This document shows positions 45,977-55,810 of a DNA stretch of 64,000 bases, in pieces. Origin of the DNA: Wurfbainia villosa (Eukaryota; Streptophyta; Magnoliopsida; Zingiberales; Zingiberaceae); NCBI GenBank assembly GCA_025175895.1, contig CM045990.1, positions 56,483,704 through 56,547,703 on the forward strand, in the 5' to 3' direction. The translations under genes were made by a program, and so were the position numbers. How positions within the stretch are numbered: the first letter of the stretch is position 1; each line of letters opens with the position of its first letter. The notes beneath the pieces are model-generated. The model was not told where the DNA came from, made no database searches, and saw only the letters and a list, made by a program, of their open reading frames with translations.

Positions 45977-47173
45977 TGTAGGGGATCGATATGGCCGGCT
46001 AGAGGGGGGTGAATAGCCCTCGTACGTTGGACGTCGTAAATTGCTCGTCTACAAAAGATTAGCGCAAGCGGAATATACAAATACAAAGCAAAAGACAAAC
46101 AATAAAACAAACGCTAACACGATGGTATAACGTGGTTCACGGCTACGCCGCTAATCCACGGTCCCTGATTCGTCCTCGGTGAATCACTCCGTTAAACCAA
46201 TCCACTAAATGGTCTCTCCTTTGCACCAAGCTAGGTGGAGGTAACCTTTACAACCTATATCACTCTTCTTACAATAGGATTGAAGTAAAGACAAGTAAGA
46301 AGAGTTTTGAGCTTGTGGGGCACTAGGAAGATCGTTTGGAGTATGAGCATTAGCCTCTCAAAGGCTTACACCCTCTCTTTTTATAGAGAGGGCTGTTTTC
46401 TTCCGTTGGCCGCCATCGATCGTCCGCCCTTGGCGATCATTGCCGATCCTAGCGGCCTCCGAATCGTCGGATCCCGCCGTTGTAGTCCAGCGGAACTCTT
46501 GGCGATCGGTGATGGACCTCATCGATCGTCATTTCTCTCCGTAATCGGCCCGCGATCGGCTACGAGCGATCAATGGTGAAACCCTATTGATCGATCGGTG
46601 ATGCCTTCTGATCGGTGATGGTCTTGCTTGATCGCCCGCGTATGGCGATCATTGCGCCTAATCTAGTCGTCATATACGGTCGAACTCACTCGACTCGAGT
46701 AGTCATTGCCATGACATGGCGATCGGGTGTCGGGAAAACCCATCCGACACTTGGCCAAATGGCCAAGTTTCACCTAAGAGCTACCCTTCCCCGGGTTACA
46801 ATCGCTCACTCTCATTTCTCGGAGTCCCTCGCCTTCGAAGTTCTCTTCGTTCTTGGCCACGTCCCTCGGCAGCATCAGGCGCACGGCTCTGCAATGCTCC
46901 TTCGCGTCTCTTGCCTCGAAGTCTACTTCCTCCGGCTTCACTCCAAGCTTCTCGTCCGGCGGTCCCTCGGATGCTCCAAGCACACGGCTTCCGCAAAGCT
47001 ATCCTTCACCGACTCAAGGCACGAGTCATGAGATGTGAAACTCGCCACGGCTCCATGTGCGAATTACTAAGTCCTGCACGACTTCAACGCACATATCACA
47101 TCAACATATCAAACTAACTTAAACCCTTTGCCACACCATCAAAACCATATTTCGGCAAGAGATTGCCCTAACA
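45977..47173 (-). mobile_element. D 3' LTR, 1197 bp
   Basis: On the minus strand it runs from TGTTAGGGCAATC (47173) to CCCCTACA (45977). TATA box near 46390-46376. The box block (46405-46740) is entirely of the CGATCG/CGATCATTG type and differs strongly from the partner LTR there. The frames at 46615-47117 are repeat shadows. Confidence 0.9.
46405..46740. repeat. Box block of D 3' LTR (CGATC form)
   Basis: CGATCG, CGATCATTGC and CGATCGGTGATG boxes are repeated about every 20-40 bp. The nearest box is about 20-25 bp from the TATA box. No CAGTCGACTG is present, unlike 50778 in the partner LTR. Confidence 0.8.
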
Positions 47174-48537
47174 ATCTCCCCCTTTTTGATGTGTGGCAAT
47201 CCGTTTAAGTTAGGTAAAAACATTTGATATAAATTCTAAGGTAAGAAAGCATGTAAAGATAAACATGATATAGCAACATGCAACTCCCCCTTAATCCATG
47301 AAACTCTCCATGCAAATTTTCTCCCCCTATCATATATTTCTCCCCCTAAAATATATTTCTCCCCCTAAAATAATTAACTTAAACATAATTATTTCTCCCC
47401 CTTTGACACCATCAAAAAGATTAACACTAAGTTATAAGCTCATGGCATCAAGTATAATGGAGGAAAAATATGACAAGTTGATTTAAAAATTGGGTACCAC
47501 TTGTTGATGGCATCAAGTATATTTCTACCACTTGTTGTAGGTTTACAAACTGAAGCCTTCAATGTTCTGATTCTGAGCCACCACGATCATTTCTATCGAT
47601 ATGGCGTCAGTAGCTAAGAATCAAATTTGATTTTACGGGCCGAATTTCAGAAATGCATTATAAATTCCAGAAAATTTGAAAAATCATGAAATTTGGGGAA
47701 CATATTTCTATTAAGTATATATATCAAGGAAAAATAGTTTTTCATGAAAACTCATTATATTTTCTTGTTTTTGCCAAAAATCCAAAAGTTCTAAAAACCA
47801 CTAGGTTTTTGATCATTCTAGTATCAAGTTAGCTACCTAGTTTTGCATCCAATTGTTTCAAAACATGAATACATGTATTTTAAGGTAAGAAATTGTTTTG
47901 AAAACATATGAAATATCCAACCATGATCTTTGGGCAATATGTCTATGAATTAAGCATAAGCCTTCCCCATGATTGGTCTATTATTGCTATGTTGATACTT
48001 TAAATGACCATCTAAATGCCATAGGCATTAGTGGACATTTGTATCATCCTAACATCTCACCCATGCTAAGTTTGCAATCAAGGTAGCCTATAGTGGGTGT
48101 GAGATGCATCCTAGGGGGTATTTGTATATACTTAACCAATATATTCATGCAATTCTATCATGGTTAAGTATCAACCTAACAATTAACATGATCATAATGA
48201 CATATATGAATTAATTCTACATTATGATCATGAAACTCATGTATCCATCAAATAATAGTCATGCATTAGGTATTATATGTGATGATAATAAACAAATTAT
48301 CACCTAAAGCATGATTTAAACCTATTTCTAGTGATAACGTGCCAAATTTCAAAATCATAAATCATGATTTAAAACATACATAGCAATTACATTAATCATC
48401 ATGATTTAGGCATTATTACCTATTTATGGGTACGTTATCATCACCCAACACTATCTAAAAAATGTTGTCCCGTCATCCTAAGTCAACCAAATTATGATAT
48501 AGGTCAAGTTCATATGGTTGACTACCCTAGGGTTATT
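47174..48537 (-). other. D 3' noncoding zone and polypurine cluster
   Basis: On the minus strand, six GGGGGAGA-type runs lie between 47405 and 47174, the last AAAAAGGGGGAGAT abutting the LTR. The remainder (47410-48537) is AT-rich and noncoding, related to 16239-17133 of C. No pol or envelope-like frame is present. Confidence 0.75.
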
Positions 48538-50274
48538 CTAACCCTTAAGGATGGATTTTGGAACCCAAAATAAATTCTTTCCTATTGGGTTCACTAAATA
48601 CTCCTTGGGGATCCATTTCCTAGCAATTACTTTCTTTTTATCTTGTCCCCTAGCTATTAGGCATTTATAGGCCTTTTCATTTTTCTTTTCCTTGTAGCCT
48701 AGGCCCTTTTTGTTGAAGCTAGCTCTTTGGCTCCCTAAGATCATATTTAAGGTGTTGGAGCCTATAGTGAATTTTTCTAGGGCTTTTGTTAAATAATCTG
48801 CCTTTTCCCTTAAAGCCCTATTTTCATTTATACATGCATCACTAACATCCAAAGGCATATAAAGATCATGTGAGCATGCATCATCATGGCAAGAAGAAAT
48901 ATTTTCATTTTCATTTAAGCGTGCTTTTTCTAATTTTTGTTCTAGGTCCTTAATTTGATCTAGCATGCTTTTGTTCTTCTTCTTAGCTCTAAATAAGTCC
49001 TTAGTTAAGCTAGAAATCATGGAAACTATCTTATGGGGTGAGAGATTGGTTACCATAGTTTCCATGTCCTCTTCTTCTTCGGATGATGAGGATGTGGAAG
49101 CTCCCCCTTCATTTGAGCTCTCCCCATTTGAGCTTGATTCTTCATTTTCAGATGAAGAGCAATCCAAGTCATCAAAGGCCATCAAGGCCAAATTGGTGAC
49201 AAAGGCATTCTCCTCATCCGATGATGATGAGGAGGATGAGGATGGGTCATCCCAAGTTCTTGCCTTTAGAGCTTTGGTCTTCCCCTTTTCTTTTGCCTTC
49301 TTTTCTTCTTCCTTTCTCTTGCTCCCCTTCTTCTTCTTCCTTTCTTCTTTCTTTTTCCTTTCTTCCTTGCTCTTGTTTAGGAGAGGACAATTGTCCCTTA
49401 TGTGCCCTTCTCCTTGGCAATTGTAGCATATGACCTTCCCCCTTGGTCTTCTCATCCTATCATTAGATTTATCAAATCTAAAATTCTTAAATACACGCCT
49501 CACCTTCCTTACCATGTAGGCTTCTTCGGTGCTATCCATGGAGGAGGAGGAAGACGCTTCGTCATCGGAGGAGGAGGGGATTTCCATCTTCTTCTTCCCC
49601 TTATTTGCCAACAATGCTACTCCTCTTGAAGGTTGAATTCTAGGCTCCTCTTGTATTCCTTCAAGCCTAGTTTCGTGGAGTTCCATTGTTGAGAAGAACT
49701 CCTCCAAGGTGCTCACTTCTAAATTCTTTGAGATATAGAATGAGTCCACCATGGAGCTCCACTTTGAGGACCGGGGAAAGGCATCTATAGCCTTCATGAG
49801 CATGTCCCGGTTTGATAGCTTCTCACCTACACTTGTTAGCCCAATTAAAATTTCTTTAAACCTAGAGTGTAGTGAGGTTACCTTTTCTCCCTTTTCTAAT
49901 TTTATATTGGATAGTTGGGAGCGGAGGAGATCTCTCCTTGCTAGCTTTGCCTCGGATGTGCCTTCATGAAGCTCAATTAGCTTCTCCCACATCTCCTTGG
50001 CGCTTAGGCATTCTCCTATTCGGTTGATTTCTTGTTGGGGGAGCACATTGTAGAGATGGTGCTTGGCTCTGGAGTTTGCAAGGTGCTCCTCTCTTTGCCT
50101 CTTGGTCCACCTAGATTTCTCTATTGGCTTCCCCTCTTCATCCGTAGGCAAAACGAAACCGGATTCCATTGTAATCATTATATCAAAATCTGTTTCGAAA
50201 AATACCTCCATTCGCTTCTTCCACCACGCGAATTCTCCTTCAAACTTCGGAGGATGGATGTTGGAGCCAGCCAT
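48538..50274 (-). CDS. gag: D Gag, intact (578 aa)
   Basis: The start MAGSNIHPPKFEGEF is at 50274, 51 bases inside the primer-binding site; no upstream in-frame start is needed. Residues about 1-220 form the copia-type capsid region (WWKKRMEVFFETDFDIM, LHEGTSEAK, FYISKNLEVSTLEEFF). A CCHC knuckle lies at C283, C286, H291, C296. A Lys/Glu tract, Ser/Asp/Glu-rich acidic segments and a coiled-coil-like part follow. The end is LVNPIGKNLFWVPKSILKG. The protein would form particles and package RNA in the cytoplasm. In autonomous Sireviruses protease and integrase follow; here a stop does. The frames opposite it (48965-50332 +) are shadows. Confidence 0.92.
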   Translation of the reverse strand: MAGSNIHPPKFEGEFAWWKKRMEVFFETDFDIMITMESGFVLPTDEEGKPIEKSRWTKRQREEHLANSRAKHHLYNVLPQQEINRIGECLSAKEMWEKLIELHEGTSEAKLARRDLLRSQLSNIKLEKGEKVTSLHSRFKEILIGLTSVGEKLSNRDMLMKAIDAFPRSSKWSSMVDSFYISKNLEVSTLEEFFSTMELHETRLEGIQEEPRIQPSRGVALLANKGKKKMEIPSSSDDEASSSSSMDSTEEAYMVRKVRRVFKNFRFDKSNDRMRRPRGKVICYNCQGEGHIRDNCPLLNKSKEERKKKEERKKKKGSKRKEEEKKAKEKGKTKALKARTWDDPSSSSSSSSDEENAFVTNLALMAFDDLDCSSSENEESSSNGESSNEGGASTSSSSEEEEDMETMVTNLSPHKIVSMISSLTKDLFRAKKKNKSMLDQIKDLEQKLEKARLNENENISSCHDDACSHDLYMPLDVSDACINENRALREKADYLTKALEKFTIGSNTLNMILGSQRASFNKKGLGYKEKKNEKAYKCLIARGQDKKKVIARKWIPKEYLVNPIGKNLFWVPKSILKG

Positions 50275-50324
50275 TTTTTATGTAGGGCTTGTTGCGGCGG
50301 TTAGTCCGGTGACAAGCTTTCCTT

Positions 50325-50339
50325 GGCTCTGATACCACT
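50325..50339 (-). promoter_or_regulatory. D primer-binding site, initiator tRNA-Met type
   Basis: On the minus strand AGTGGTATCAGAGCC directly follows the LTR end, a perfect match to the usual plant copia site TGGTATCAGAGC. Confidence 0.9.
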
Positions 50340-51562
50340 TGTAGGGGATCGATATGGCCGGCTAGAGGGGGGTGAATAGCCCTCGTACGTTGGACGTCGT
50401 AAATTGCTCGTCTACAAAAGATTAGCGCAAGCGGAATATACAAATACAAAGCAAAAGACAAACAATAAAACAAACGCTAACACGATGGTATAACGTGGTT
50501 CACGGCTACGCCGCTAATCCACGGTCCCTGATTCGTCCTCGGTGAATCACTCCGTTAAACCAATCCACTAAATGGTCTCTCCTTTGCACCAAGCTAGGTG
50601 GAGGTAACCTTTACAACCAATATCACTCTTCTTACAATAGGATTGAAGTAAAGACAAGTAAGAAGAGTTTTGAGCTTGTGGGGCACTAGGAAGATCGTTT
50701 GGAGTATGAGCATTAGCCTCTCAAAGGCTTACACCCTCTCTTTTTATAGAGAGGGCTGTTTTCTTCCCGTTGGCCGCCATCAGTCGACTGCCGCCCTTGG
50801 CGATCATTGCGTCACTAGCGACCTCCGAACACCGTTGGATCCCGGCCGTTGTAGTCAGCAGAACTCTTGGCGATCGGTGATGGACCTCATCGGTCGGCTC
50901 ACGCCTCCGTAGTCGCGCCGATCGGCTCACGAATGGTTCTGTGGCGAAACCCTATTGATCGATCGTGATGCCTTGGATCGGTCGATGCTACAGCCGATCG
51001 GGATGGTCTTGGCGGTCGGCCCGCGTATAGCGATCATTGCGGCCACAATCCGATCGATCATATACGGTCGAACTCACTCGACTCGAAGCGATCGGCCATG
51101 ACATGGCGATCGGCGGTGTCGGGAAAACCCATCCGACACTTGGCCAAATGGCCAAGTTTCACCTAAGAGCTACCCTTCCCCGGGTTACAATCGCTCACTC
51201 TCATTTCTCGGAGTCCCTCGCCTTCGAAGTTCTCTTCGTTCTCGGCCACATCCCTCGGCAGCATCAGGCGCACGGCTCTGCAATGCTCCTTCGCGTCTCT
51301 TGCCTCGAAGTCTACTTCCTCCGGCTTCACTCCAAGCTTCTCGTCCGGCGGTCCCTCGGATGCTCCAAGCGCACGGCTTCCGCAAAGCTATCCTTCACCG
51401 ACTCAAGGCACGAGTCATGAGATGTGAAACTCGCCACGGCTCCATGTGCGAATTACTAAGTCCTGCACGACTTCAACGCACATATCACATCAACATATCA
51501 AACTAACTTAAACCCTTTGCCACACCATCAAAACCATATCACGGCAAGAGATTGCCCTAACA
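50340..51562 (-). mobile_element. D 5' LTR, 1223 bp
   Basis: It is nearly identical to 45977-47173 at both ends (about 2 changes in 420 bp on one side, about 5 in 440 on the other, counted by eye) but unlike it in the box block at 50764-51118. TATA box near 50753-50739. It would drive transcription of D on the minus strand. Confidence 0.92.
50778..51118. repeat. Box block of D 5' LTR (mixed forms)
   Basis: One CAGTCGACTG is at 50780, next to the promoter; the rest are CGATCATTGC, CGATCGGTGATG, CGGTCGGC and CGATCGG forms. It is alignable with 46405-46740 only in patches. Confidence 0.8.
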
Positions 51563-51831
51563 GCATGGTGGAGAGAAGAGATCTAGGAGCTAGCCACCTC
51601 CATGGAAGAAGACAAGCTCCTCCACAAGTTGTCGCCCACTCTTCTTCCTCACCTTGGCCGCCCAACCCAAAAGAGCCAAACCCTAATTAGGGTTTCCTCC
51701 TAGGGTTGCTTGCCGCCCAAGCAATTGGAGACTAAACCCTAATCTTCTTAGCATCCATCATCCAACCTCTAAAAACTTGTTGCCGCCCAACCCATAGCCA
51801 CCCTTTTATAGAGTTAGGGTTTAGGCCTTGG

Positions 51832-52036
51832 TTTAATCTCCACCGTCGGTTCTAGGGTTTTAATCTCAACCGTCGGATCTAGAGATTTAATCTCAACCGT
51901 CGGTTCTTAGGAATTTAATCCCAACCGTCGGATCTAGAGATTTAATCTCCACCGTCGGTTCTAGGAATTTAATCCCAACCGTCGGATCTAGAGATTTAAT
52001 CTCCACCGAATTTAATCCCAAGTCGGATATAGAGAT
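51832..52036 (-). repeat. Tandem 27-bp repeats in G-
   Basis: Seven or so imperfect units of about 27 bp, containing TCCGACGGTTGAGATTAAAT on the minus strand, lie directly upstream of the TATA-like box (minus orientation). The equivalent array in G+ is at 57394-57580. Confidence 0.75.
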
Positions 52037-53101
52037 TTGTTTTCCATTATTTGATCTAGACTTCATGAGGTTTATATTAGGCTACGATAGGGACCATGAG
52101 GAGGAGTTGGGTCTTGGCCACCCGATGGATCGGAACCACACAAACTTGATCCATCAATGATGTTCCATTCCACTAGAGGATCATCATCGAACTACCTCAC
52201 CAACCCCCATAAATTAATATGGGCTCCATATATTATTTGTACATCCATCTCTCCGTGTTTAAGTTATCGAATGTCCGTCAATTGATTGATTTACTGACCA
52301 TCAATCAATTAACATCTAACTCCTCGAGTAGTACCACTCAACCTTATCATCATGTTGACTAAGTCAACCTGCAGGGTTTACATGATGAACCTTATGAGCT
52401 CCTCAAGGGGACATCATCAACCTAATACATAGGACACGGATTCCTCCTATAATCAACGACACACCATGTAAATAATATAATTTCCCAACTTATCGGGCAT
52501 ATTGATTTAATCCATAGAAATCTCACCCTCTGGTAAATCAAAGAAATAAATATTAAGTACATGTGCCCGTTATTATATCGGGATTAAGAGCATGTACAAC
52601 ATAATATCCGAGGTCCGATTCAATTATGCAGTCAACAATAAATTGAATCACCTCTATGTCGGTCCTACTCAATACACCGAGGTGTACTAGTGTAACTCTA
52701 TGTTCAAGACAAAACAATACCAAGCTACACTACAACCATGCCAATGGTTTGTCCAAAACCATCTTGGTTGTGAGCCTTTACTTATATTCTAAGAGGGACT
52801 GATAACATGATCTTCTGTGCCGCACCCAAGCACCATGTTATCTACAATGTAAAATATTAGACAATATGCACATATATAAATATGACGTGCAAACAATGAT
52901 CATGTGATTCTCATTTCAAAATAAAGATGTTCATACAAAAGAGCTAGGCTTTCAGTATACATCCCAACAGAATACACGAGACTTTATTTCCCTAACGTAC
53001 TATTATCTCACCGCGTCCTGATACTATGTTGTCAAGAGTTGACTAACCATTTTCCCTATCTAGCCATTCTAAAAATTAAAGTAAAATATTCAATGGTTTT
53101 G

Positions 53102-54631
53102 CTAAGTAAGCGAGTATACTATTTTAGTGTTAGCTCCCCCTGGACTATTGAACCGATATGGTCTATTCAAATAATGAACTTGATCCTGGGGAATCCAAAA
53201 CTTATTAGTCCTTATATGTGAGTTCAATAAAACCTTTGGGACCCATGCTTGGACTCTTTGATGACTACGATTTACGATAGATATATAAGACCTATTCGTA
53301 GTCTTTGACTTAAATCCGAGTCTGGCTTTGTTGTACACGGCTCTTTGGGTTCCAAGTAGTCGATTAAGATTCTTAGATCCCAATGTGAACCTTTCCAACC
53401 TAGCCTAAATCTCTTGAACTCGGTCTTTCAAGAGAGAATTCTCCTCCTCAAGTTTTTCAATTTGGGTTGAGTTTCCCTCTTGAACTTGACTAGTTGAAGA
53501 GGTTAGAGTAGCCTCTTGCTTGAGGGTTTCAACCTCCTCAAGTAATGACTCAACCCTAGACTCGGACTTAGTTAATTTTCTAGTAAGCATTTTAATTGTA
53601 CTGTAAAGCGTATGAATTAGTGAGCAGCTAACCTTAATTTTCTCTTTTGGTCCAGATTTGAGTTGCTTCTCGAAGTAGTCCTCGAGTTCGGAGTCGGTGT
53701 TGTAGTTGGACTCGGCTTCGGATTCTGACTCGGACTTTTCCGGTCTTGCCATGTAAGCTATGTGTTCTTTGTTGTCCCAAGATGCATGGAAAGCCTTCTT
53801 TTGATTTGATTTGAATTGTGCCCTCTTTTGATTCTTTAGTAGCCTCCTTTCCCTCCGAACGATCTTCCGCACTATGTTCACTATTGCTTCCACCTCTTCG
53901 GATTCGGACTCTGATTCATCTTCGGGTTCGAGTCCATCTTCTTGCCTAGTAGGTGGCTTGCTTCTTTGTCCTGCTAGAGCAATACCTCTCTTGGCCCGGA
54001 CCATGTTAGTTTGCTCCTGAAGTTCAAACTCGGAAAATAATTCGTCTAACCTAAGCTTCGAAAGGTCCTTAGAGACGTTGTAGACATCGACCATGGATTC
54101 CCACAAGGTAGTCCTAGGGAAAGCATTTAAAGTGTACCTTATAAGGTCCCGGTTCTCTACGGTTTGCCCGATCGAGTGAAGACCGTTGACGATGTCTTGG
54201 ATCCGTGCATGTAATTGGGTGGCAATCTCATGATCCTGCATCTTTAGATTGTACAGTTTATTTAAAAGTAAATCTCTTTTACATACCTTAGCATCGGGCG
54301 TCCCTTCGTGTAGATCAATCAATTTGTTCCAGAGGTCTTTGGCGCTAATGAATGGTCCGATGCGGTTGAGTTCCTCCTTTGACAAGCCGCATTGCAATAT
54401 TTGGGTTGCTCTTGCATCGACTTCGATTTGCCTCTTGGTTGCATTTGTCCACTTGTTAAAACCCAAGGGCTCCCCTTGATCATTGGTGGGTAGAGCAAGG
54501 CCAGTTTGGATTATTGTCCAAGTCTCGACTTGTGTTTTCAAGAAACACTCCATTCGACCTTTCCAATAACAGAAATCATTTCCGTTAAAGAACGGAGGTC
54601 GGGTGGTGCTATACCCCTCAATGTGAGCCAT
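53102..54631 (-). pseudogene. gag: H gag, one amber stop, no zinc knuckle
   Basis: A single minus-strand frame of 510 codons runs from MAHIEGYSTTRPPFFNGNDF (54631) to 53102 and is interrupted only by a TAG at 53407-53405, where CAG would fit. The capsid part matches D (YWKGRMECFLKTQVE, LIDLHEGTPDAKV). An acidic Ser/Glu region and a coiled coil follow, and the end has a TNKFWIPQ motif like the WVPK end of D. Where D has its CCHC knuckle, H goes from a Lys/Arg-rich stretch straight into the KAFHASWDN segment. Extra N-terminal codons up to 54721 are in frame but look like leader. Confidence 0.82.
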
Positions 54632-55095
54632 TAAGTATCTTGCAAAACACGAATAAAACCAAAGAGAATTCCAAGACCGAGTCATAAACAGAAATAAATA
54701 AGAAGGATAAGAAACTAACAAAAACTAGAAACTTACGACCTTCAATGTCCCCAAAAGGGTACTAAATGTTTGATTTTGGGGCTAGAAACAGCTTGTTATG
54801 AGGGTAAACCCTCATAAGAAATGTAGATCTCTCATAGAGCTTTGATTTTGTAGGTAGATCATTTTGTGACTCCACTTGAGCAAAAAGTTATGGCTGTTTC
54901 ACCGTCGACTACTCCAAAATAGAATACTTGCAAACACACAACCAAAAAAAATGTACCAAGACTTCGTCTTGGATTAGTAGTGCGGGAGGAAAAAAAACCT
55001 AAAAACAAATGCGACTCAAAAAATACAAAAAGAAAATCAAGAAGTGCTAGATTGGTGGTTTCACCAAATCTTAGCGCCCCCGCTCTTATACCAAT
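54632..55095 (-). other. H leader and primer-binding site
   Basis: On the minus strand ATTGGTATAAGAGC (55095-55082) is a tRNA-Met-type site with one or two changes. The leader to the gag start is noncoding. Confidence 0.7.
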
Positions 55096-55805
55096 TATTG
55101 GATCGAGAAGCATCACTAGAGGGGGGGGGGGTGAATAGCGAGCATAAATCTTTTCGTTCGATACACGAGTAAGCACAATGGAAAATAAAGAAACACATTT
55201 ATTTTTACTTGGTTCACAACCCAGCGGTTGCTACTCCAAGGCCCTAACAGTCCTAGACCGCGTACGGAGGGCAAATCACTATAACGTCTCCTCCTCGTTG
55301 GAGGTAGGAGACAACGATCACAAAACTGAAAGTACGAGAATGAGGCAACAAGCCTACCTCACCTCGTTACGAATAAAAACAAAGAATACAATAGAATATG
55401 TTACTTGTTATACTGCTGCCCTGGCCACTTCCCTGCAGTAAGAGGTTAGCTCAGAAAATGATAAATGCGACGGTTTCTAACCGTCCGATCTCGACCTAAA
55501 CCTTCCACAGGAAGTCTTAGTCGGATCGCCACCTACGGTCATCCCCCTAAAGAGGACATGACCTTACCATCTCTCACTCACACGAGCTTACCTCAATACT
55601 TACTTTGTAGCTTTCGCTTCCGGCCTTCCACTCGATTCCTTCGACTCCCTCCGAAGTCACTCGAGTGTCGCCCGGCTTCCTCATGTTGCTAGCCTTGACT
55701 CGACTTTAGTATTTTTTACCTCATGAGATAATGATGTAAACTTAACTTTGTGTCTTTGCCATAATCAAAATATAGGTTCGATTATCTAGTGCCCCTGCAC
55801 CAACA
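55096..55805 (-). mobile_element. H 5' LTR with central deletion, 710 bp
   Basis: It pairs with 42911-43974 but lacks the part corresponding to about 43238-43560, which holds the TATA-like box and the palindromic boxes. The breakpoint is near 55417. If so, this 5' LTR has no core promoter. Confidence 0.85.
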
Positions 55806-55810
55806 AGTTG

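Larger units (their letters stand above)
45977..51562 (-). mobile_element. Element D: complete young gag-only Sirevirus-like element
   Basis: The element is 5586 bp. LTRs are 45977-47173 (3') and 50340-51562 (5'), with duplication gcatg (45972-45976, 51563-51567). The primer-binding site AGTGGTATCAGAGCC is at 50339-50325 and an intact gag at 50274-48538. A 1.36-kb noncoding zone lies between gag and the 3' LTR, with no pol at all. The LTRs differ by only a few bases outside a 350-bp box block, so insertion was recent. All cis signals look intact, so this copy may be mobile if enzymes are supplied in trans. Confidence 0.92.
44939..52969 (-). mobile_element. Solo LTR G-, split by element D
   Basis: The LTR parts are 44939-45976 and 51568-52969, about 2440 bp, flanked by gaata (44934-44938 and 52970-52974). 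On the minus strand it starts TGTTGGGATGTATACTG and matches G+ at 56456-58498. It contains a 53-bp tandem duplication (45701-45790), tandem TCCGACGGTTGAGATT repeats (51832-52036) and a TATA-like TCTATAAAAGGG (minus, near 51818-51805). No interior of its own remains. The frames at 45303-45674 and 46307 onward are not genes. Confidence 0.85.
42911..55805 (-). mobile_element. Element H: gag-only Sirevirus-like element
   Basis: On the minus strand the 5' LTR is 55096-55805, the 3' LTR 42911-43974, with duplication agttg (42906-42910 and 55806-55810). The primer-binding site reads ATTGGTATAAGAGC at 55095-55082. Gag is at 54631-53102, the interior 3' zone carries many polypurine runs, and no pol is seen. 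Without nested G- and D it is about 4.9 kb. LTRs start TGTTGGTGCAGGGGCAC and carry the CTAGAGGGGG/TTCACCCCC C-rich signal near the end. Confidence 0.88.

Noticed and set aside
48965..50332. Long + strand frames opposite D gag (up to 153 residues)
   Set aside because: They are antisense shadows of the intact minus-strand gag, whose Lys/Glu/Ser-rich codons leave the opposite strand open.
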